Of a stretch of DNA of 16,639 bases, positions 14,591 through 16,639 are shown piece after piece. Both the position numbers and the translations under genes were made by a program. The notes beneath the pieces were generated by a model. The model saw nothing but the letters and a program-made list of their open reading frames with translations, made no database searches and was not told the origin of the DNA. The stretch is from Fidelibacterota bacterium. GTDB taxonomy: Bacteria; Fidelibacterota; Fidelibacteria; Fidelibacterales; Fidelibacteraceae. The DNA lies in the NCBI GenBank assembly GCA_023134755.1, contig JAGLUM010000096.1, positions 1 to 16,639 of the forward strand. Reading direction: 5' to 3'. How positions within the stretch are numbered: the stretch's first letter is position 1; every line of letters starts with the position of its first letter.

Positions 14591-14699
14591 AGTTTAAAAG
14601 TTCAAGAGTTTAAGGGTTTAGGCTGAAAAATTGATTTGTTGAAAAAGACAATTAGACCATAATTTTCAACTTTTCGACTCTTCACCTCTTCGACCTTCA
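14591..14699. repeat. Second pair of oppositely oriented degenerate 8-nt-period arrays
   Basis: Four consecutive octamers on the plus strand occupy 14591-14622 (AGTTTAAA, AGTTCAAG, then two more of the same type). After about 40 bp, octamers of the same type run on the opposite strand from 14663 to about 14699 (plus-strand units TTTTCAAC, TTTTCGAC, TCTTCACC, TCTTCGAC), reaching almost to the stop codon of the C25-HEAT gene. The design mirrors the locus at 12002-12055. Confidence 0.5.
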
Positions 14700-14706
14700 A
14701 CTTCTT

Positions 14707-16639
14707 CTAGGGTGTAATGACCAGATTCGGGCCGTGTTCCAGACGTTTGATGGACTTTATTGCTTCCGCCTTTACTTCTGCAACAGGACTTTCGGTAAGC
14801 GGTTTTAATTGCTCAATGATCATTTTATAACTGGGATTCATCGTAAACCATCCGAGGGCTTCAACGCAGGTGGTCCGTACAACGGGATCATCGCTTTCAT
14901 CCAGAGCAACGTTTAACAGAGTGGGAATACCGGCTGCAAAATTATAGTTCCGGAATGACCGTGCTTTTGACATTCGTTTTTTTACTGTCAGAGAAGTATC
15001 CAGAAGCGTAGGAATTATCTCATCGTACAGCCATTTTTTTGCGCGCTTCTGCCGATAATCGAGTTGTTTAATTTTTACCGTATCATCCAGGGTTATTGTG
15101 AAAGCATCATAGATGAGGTCCAGATCAGGATCTGAAAAGAGGAGATCTAATTCGGTTTTAGCAGAATAGGAAACACGTTTGGAAATATCATGATACATCC
15201 GGTCAATGAGATAAGGAAAATATTCAATACTCCCAATTTTCCCCATCCAATTTGCTGTGATACGGCGAATAAGTTCACTTGGATCCGTAATGCTTATTTT
15301 TAGCAGTTCACGAAACGCGGGTGTTCGAAGTTGTGCAAGTGATTTCAAGGCTTCAAGACGAACGTTAGCGAATGGATCTGTTTTGTAAATTTGAATAAGT
15401 TGATTCTCTGCAAAAGATCCTTGCATCTTTGCCAATTGATAAACACCATAGGTTCTTAAACTTGCATCATCAGATCTTAACAGCTTTTTGTAAGAAGATT
15501 TTAGGGGTGATTTTGAGGGTTTTGCAAAATGAAAGGTCGGATCCCCTATAATTTGTGATTCAATATAATTCCGGCTCAAGTGCCATTCTCCCAACGAAGC
15601 GCCGTGCCGCAAGAGGCCTAATAATTCATTAGCCCAGATATCCTGGCGGACATTGACGGAATTCGCAATTCCGGCTACCGTTGTTCCCTTTCCAAAGATA
15701 TAGGTACCGGAAATATAATTTTTCTGATAAAATTGACCATTATAACATTCGTCAAACATAATTATATCCGCTTCAGGGGTCATTTTTTCAACATCCGGTG
15801 AATACATGTCCAGGTAGGCATTGTAGAGTGAATCTTCGCGAATCACATCCTCATCAAATGTATCATCAATCCAGTGTTCAGGAATATCATAGTTTTCAAT
15901 ATAATATTTTTTTGATTCTTCATAATTACCGCGGCGTTTTGCAGTGCGCAGTTTACTGCGTACAAAACGTTTAATTTCAGCAACATTTTCTCGAGCATTG
16001 GCAGCGGGTGGATACCCGAGGAGATATTGAGCATCGTCTCCACCGTGCGCATGAAAAATTGCCATATCCAACTGTGGATTTTCAAGTTCTTCAATGAGAA
16101 TATCTTTCATTTTTCGGCTCATGGTATGGTAGAAATTATTAATTTGTCCGCCGGGCAGGTAGAGGTTGGGGAACTGTTCCCGCAGCATGTGCGAATGGTT
16201 TTCCCAGGAATTCAGAGATTCCGAATGATATCCATGGCCGGTAAAGGTTATCATCGTATCCAAAACCTCCGGATGGCGTTTCTGTTCCACAATACGCGTT
16301 AAATAGTTTGCAATCATAGCATATTTCCGTTCGTCATGCAGCGGAGGGAAAATCCGCCCGCTGTAAAAATCTTTTTCAATATACTGCGTGGATTGTTCAG
16401 ATAGTGAATAGTAGAAAAGGAGAGGATTTTCTTCATCCTGTTTTATAAAGTTAAACACGAGATCAAGATCATCATAAAAGCAGTCAGTTGCGATCGAAAT
16501 CCGTTGCATGGTAAAGCGTGTTTGATCAATTTTAAATGCTGAAGTAAGGTGCTGTGCATCCTGTATCATCGGAATAGGGATATCGCCAATGAAAACTGCA
16601 CCTTCCAAATTATTGTTTTCAGCGATTTCTCGTAATATT
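14707..16639 (-). CDS. C25 (gingipain-like) cysteine peptidase with C-terminal HEAT repeats (5' end missing)
   Basis: The frame is open to the window edge: codons upstream of the TTG at 16606-16608 continue without a stop, so the gene is partial. Residues below count from that TTG. The first part matches a C25 catalytic region: GDIP (8-11), TDCFYDDL (41-48), SGRI (83-86), a second GHG (124-126), the catalytic-type His-Gly H188-G189 in IFHAHGGDD, and C288 in IIMFDECYNG after a hydrophobic strand, then GTTVAGIANS and the late GDP motif at 355-357. The H-to-C distance of 100 residues is long for clan CD and reflects a charged insertion (about 205-275). From about 375 to the end are HEAT-type helical repeats (VRLEALKSLAQL, LIRRITANWMGKIG, VVRTTCVEALGWF, EVKAEAIKSIKRLE). 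There is no C-terminal sorting domain. The stop is TAG. Substrate and location are unknown; export is likely for C25 but the signal peptide is outside the window. Confidence 0.8.
   Translation of the reverse strand, partial: ILREIAENNNLEGAVFIGDIPIPMIQDAQHLTSAFKIDQTRFTMQRISIATDCFYDDLDLVFNFIKQDEENPLLFYYSLSEQSTQYIEKDFYSGRIFPPLHDERKYAMIANYLTRIVEQKRHPEVLDTMITFTGHGYHSESLNSWENHSHMLREQFPNLYLPGGQINNFYHTMSRKMKDILIEELENPQLDMAIFHAHGGDDAQYLLGYPPAANARENVAEIKRFVRSKLRTAKRRGNYEESKKYYIENYDIPEHWIDDTFDEDVIREDSLYNAYLDMYSPDVEKMTPEADIIMFDECYNGQFYQKNYISGTYIFGKGTTVAGIANSVNVRQDIWANELLGLLRHGASLGEWHLSRNYIESQIIGDPTFHFAKPSKSPLKSSYKKLLRSDDASLRTYGVYQLAKMQGSFAENQLIQIYKTDPFANVRLEALKSLAQLRTPAFRELLKISITDPSELIRRITANWMGKIGSIEYFPYLIDRMYHDISKRVSYSAKTELDLLFSDPDLDLIYDAFTITLDDTVKIKQLDYRQKRAKKWLYDEIIPTLLDTSLTVKKRMSKARSFRNYNFAAGIPTLLNVALDESDDPVVRTTCVEALGWFTMNPSYKMIIEQLKPLTESPVAEVKAEAIKSIKRLEHGPNLVITP

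Larger units (their letters stand above)
13946..14706. other. Gene-poor, repeat-rich intergenic region
   Basis: I find no credible gene in these 760 bp. The open frames are short, lack a Shine-Dalgarno sequence and run through palindromes. The region holds at least seven separate inverted repeats and two octamer arrays, listed individually. It separates pruA from the convergent C25-HEAT gene. Composition alternates between GC-rich palindromes (14.0-14.37 kb) and A/T-tract DNA (14.38-14.70 kb), suggesting accumulated repeat elements rather than a decayed gene. Confidence 0.7.

Overview
The window looks like a piece of chromosome from a Gram-negative bacterium of the FCB superphylum (Bacteroidota, Ignavibacteria, Marinimicrobia, Cloacimonadota or a relative). 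The evidence is an LPS-export permease, a heptose-type sugar isomerase, a split glycine decarboxylase P-protein, a gingipain-like C25 peptidase and AT-leaning base composition. I cannot place it at genus level. I see no phage, plasmid, insertion sequence, CRISPR, tRNA or rRNA genes. Most of the window is ordinary housekeeping sequence.

Layout. At 1-702 (+) is the 3' end of a PQQ-like beta-propeller gene. At 772-1683 (-) is an envelope M23 peptidase ending in a hairpin terminator. At 1839-5091 (+) are three membrane-protein genes: a CNNM/CorC-type protein, an LptF/LptG permease starting 1 nt later, and a YitT-family protein. Converging on them is a minus-strand run from 10796 down to 5122: efp, gcvH, gcvPA, then (after 145 bp) gmhA, xerD, a short site-2 protease and rsgA, the last three joined by 4-bp ATGA overlaps.

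Divergent from efp is a small heat-shock protein gene (11159-11596, +). Its leader holds a sigma-54-like -24/-12 element and a 12-10-12 dyad around a perfect TATAAT. A strong terminator follows, then a small unknown gene (11686-11976) and pruA (12241-13875) with its own 13-bp terminator stem. From 13946 to 14706 there are 760 bp without a credible gene, packed with palindromes and short repeats. The window closes with the 3' part of a large minus-strand gene encoding a C25 (clan CD) cysteine peptidase domain fused to HEAT repeats; its 5' end lies beyond the window.

How the genes fit together: gcvH and gcvPA supply part of the glycine cleavage system, and the second P subunit, T and L proteins must be encoded elsewhere. 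EF-P and RsgA serve translation and ribosome maturation. GmhA and the Lpt permease serve LPS biogenesis, the M23 enzyme serves peptidoglycan, XerD serves chromosome-dimer resolution, Hsp20 serves proteostasis, and PruA serves proline/glutamate catabolism.

The least explained features are: (a) two intergenic loci, 11.99-12.06 kb and 14.59-14.70 kb, each with a pair of oppositely oriented degenerate 8-nt-period arrays; (b) three copies of an A-tract/CTTG-CAAG/T-tract palindrome at 14.40-14.58 kb; (c) the hsp20 control region; (d) the C25-HEAT fusion. I did not find convincing evidence of a complete new defence or metabolic system.
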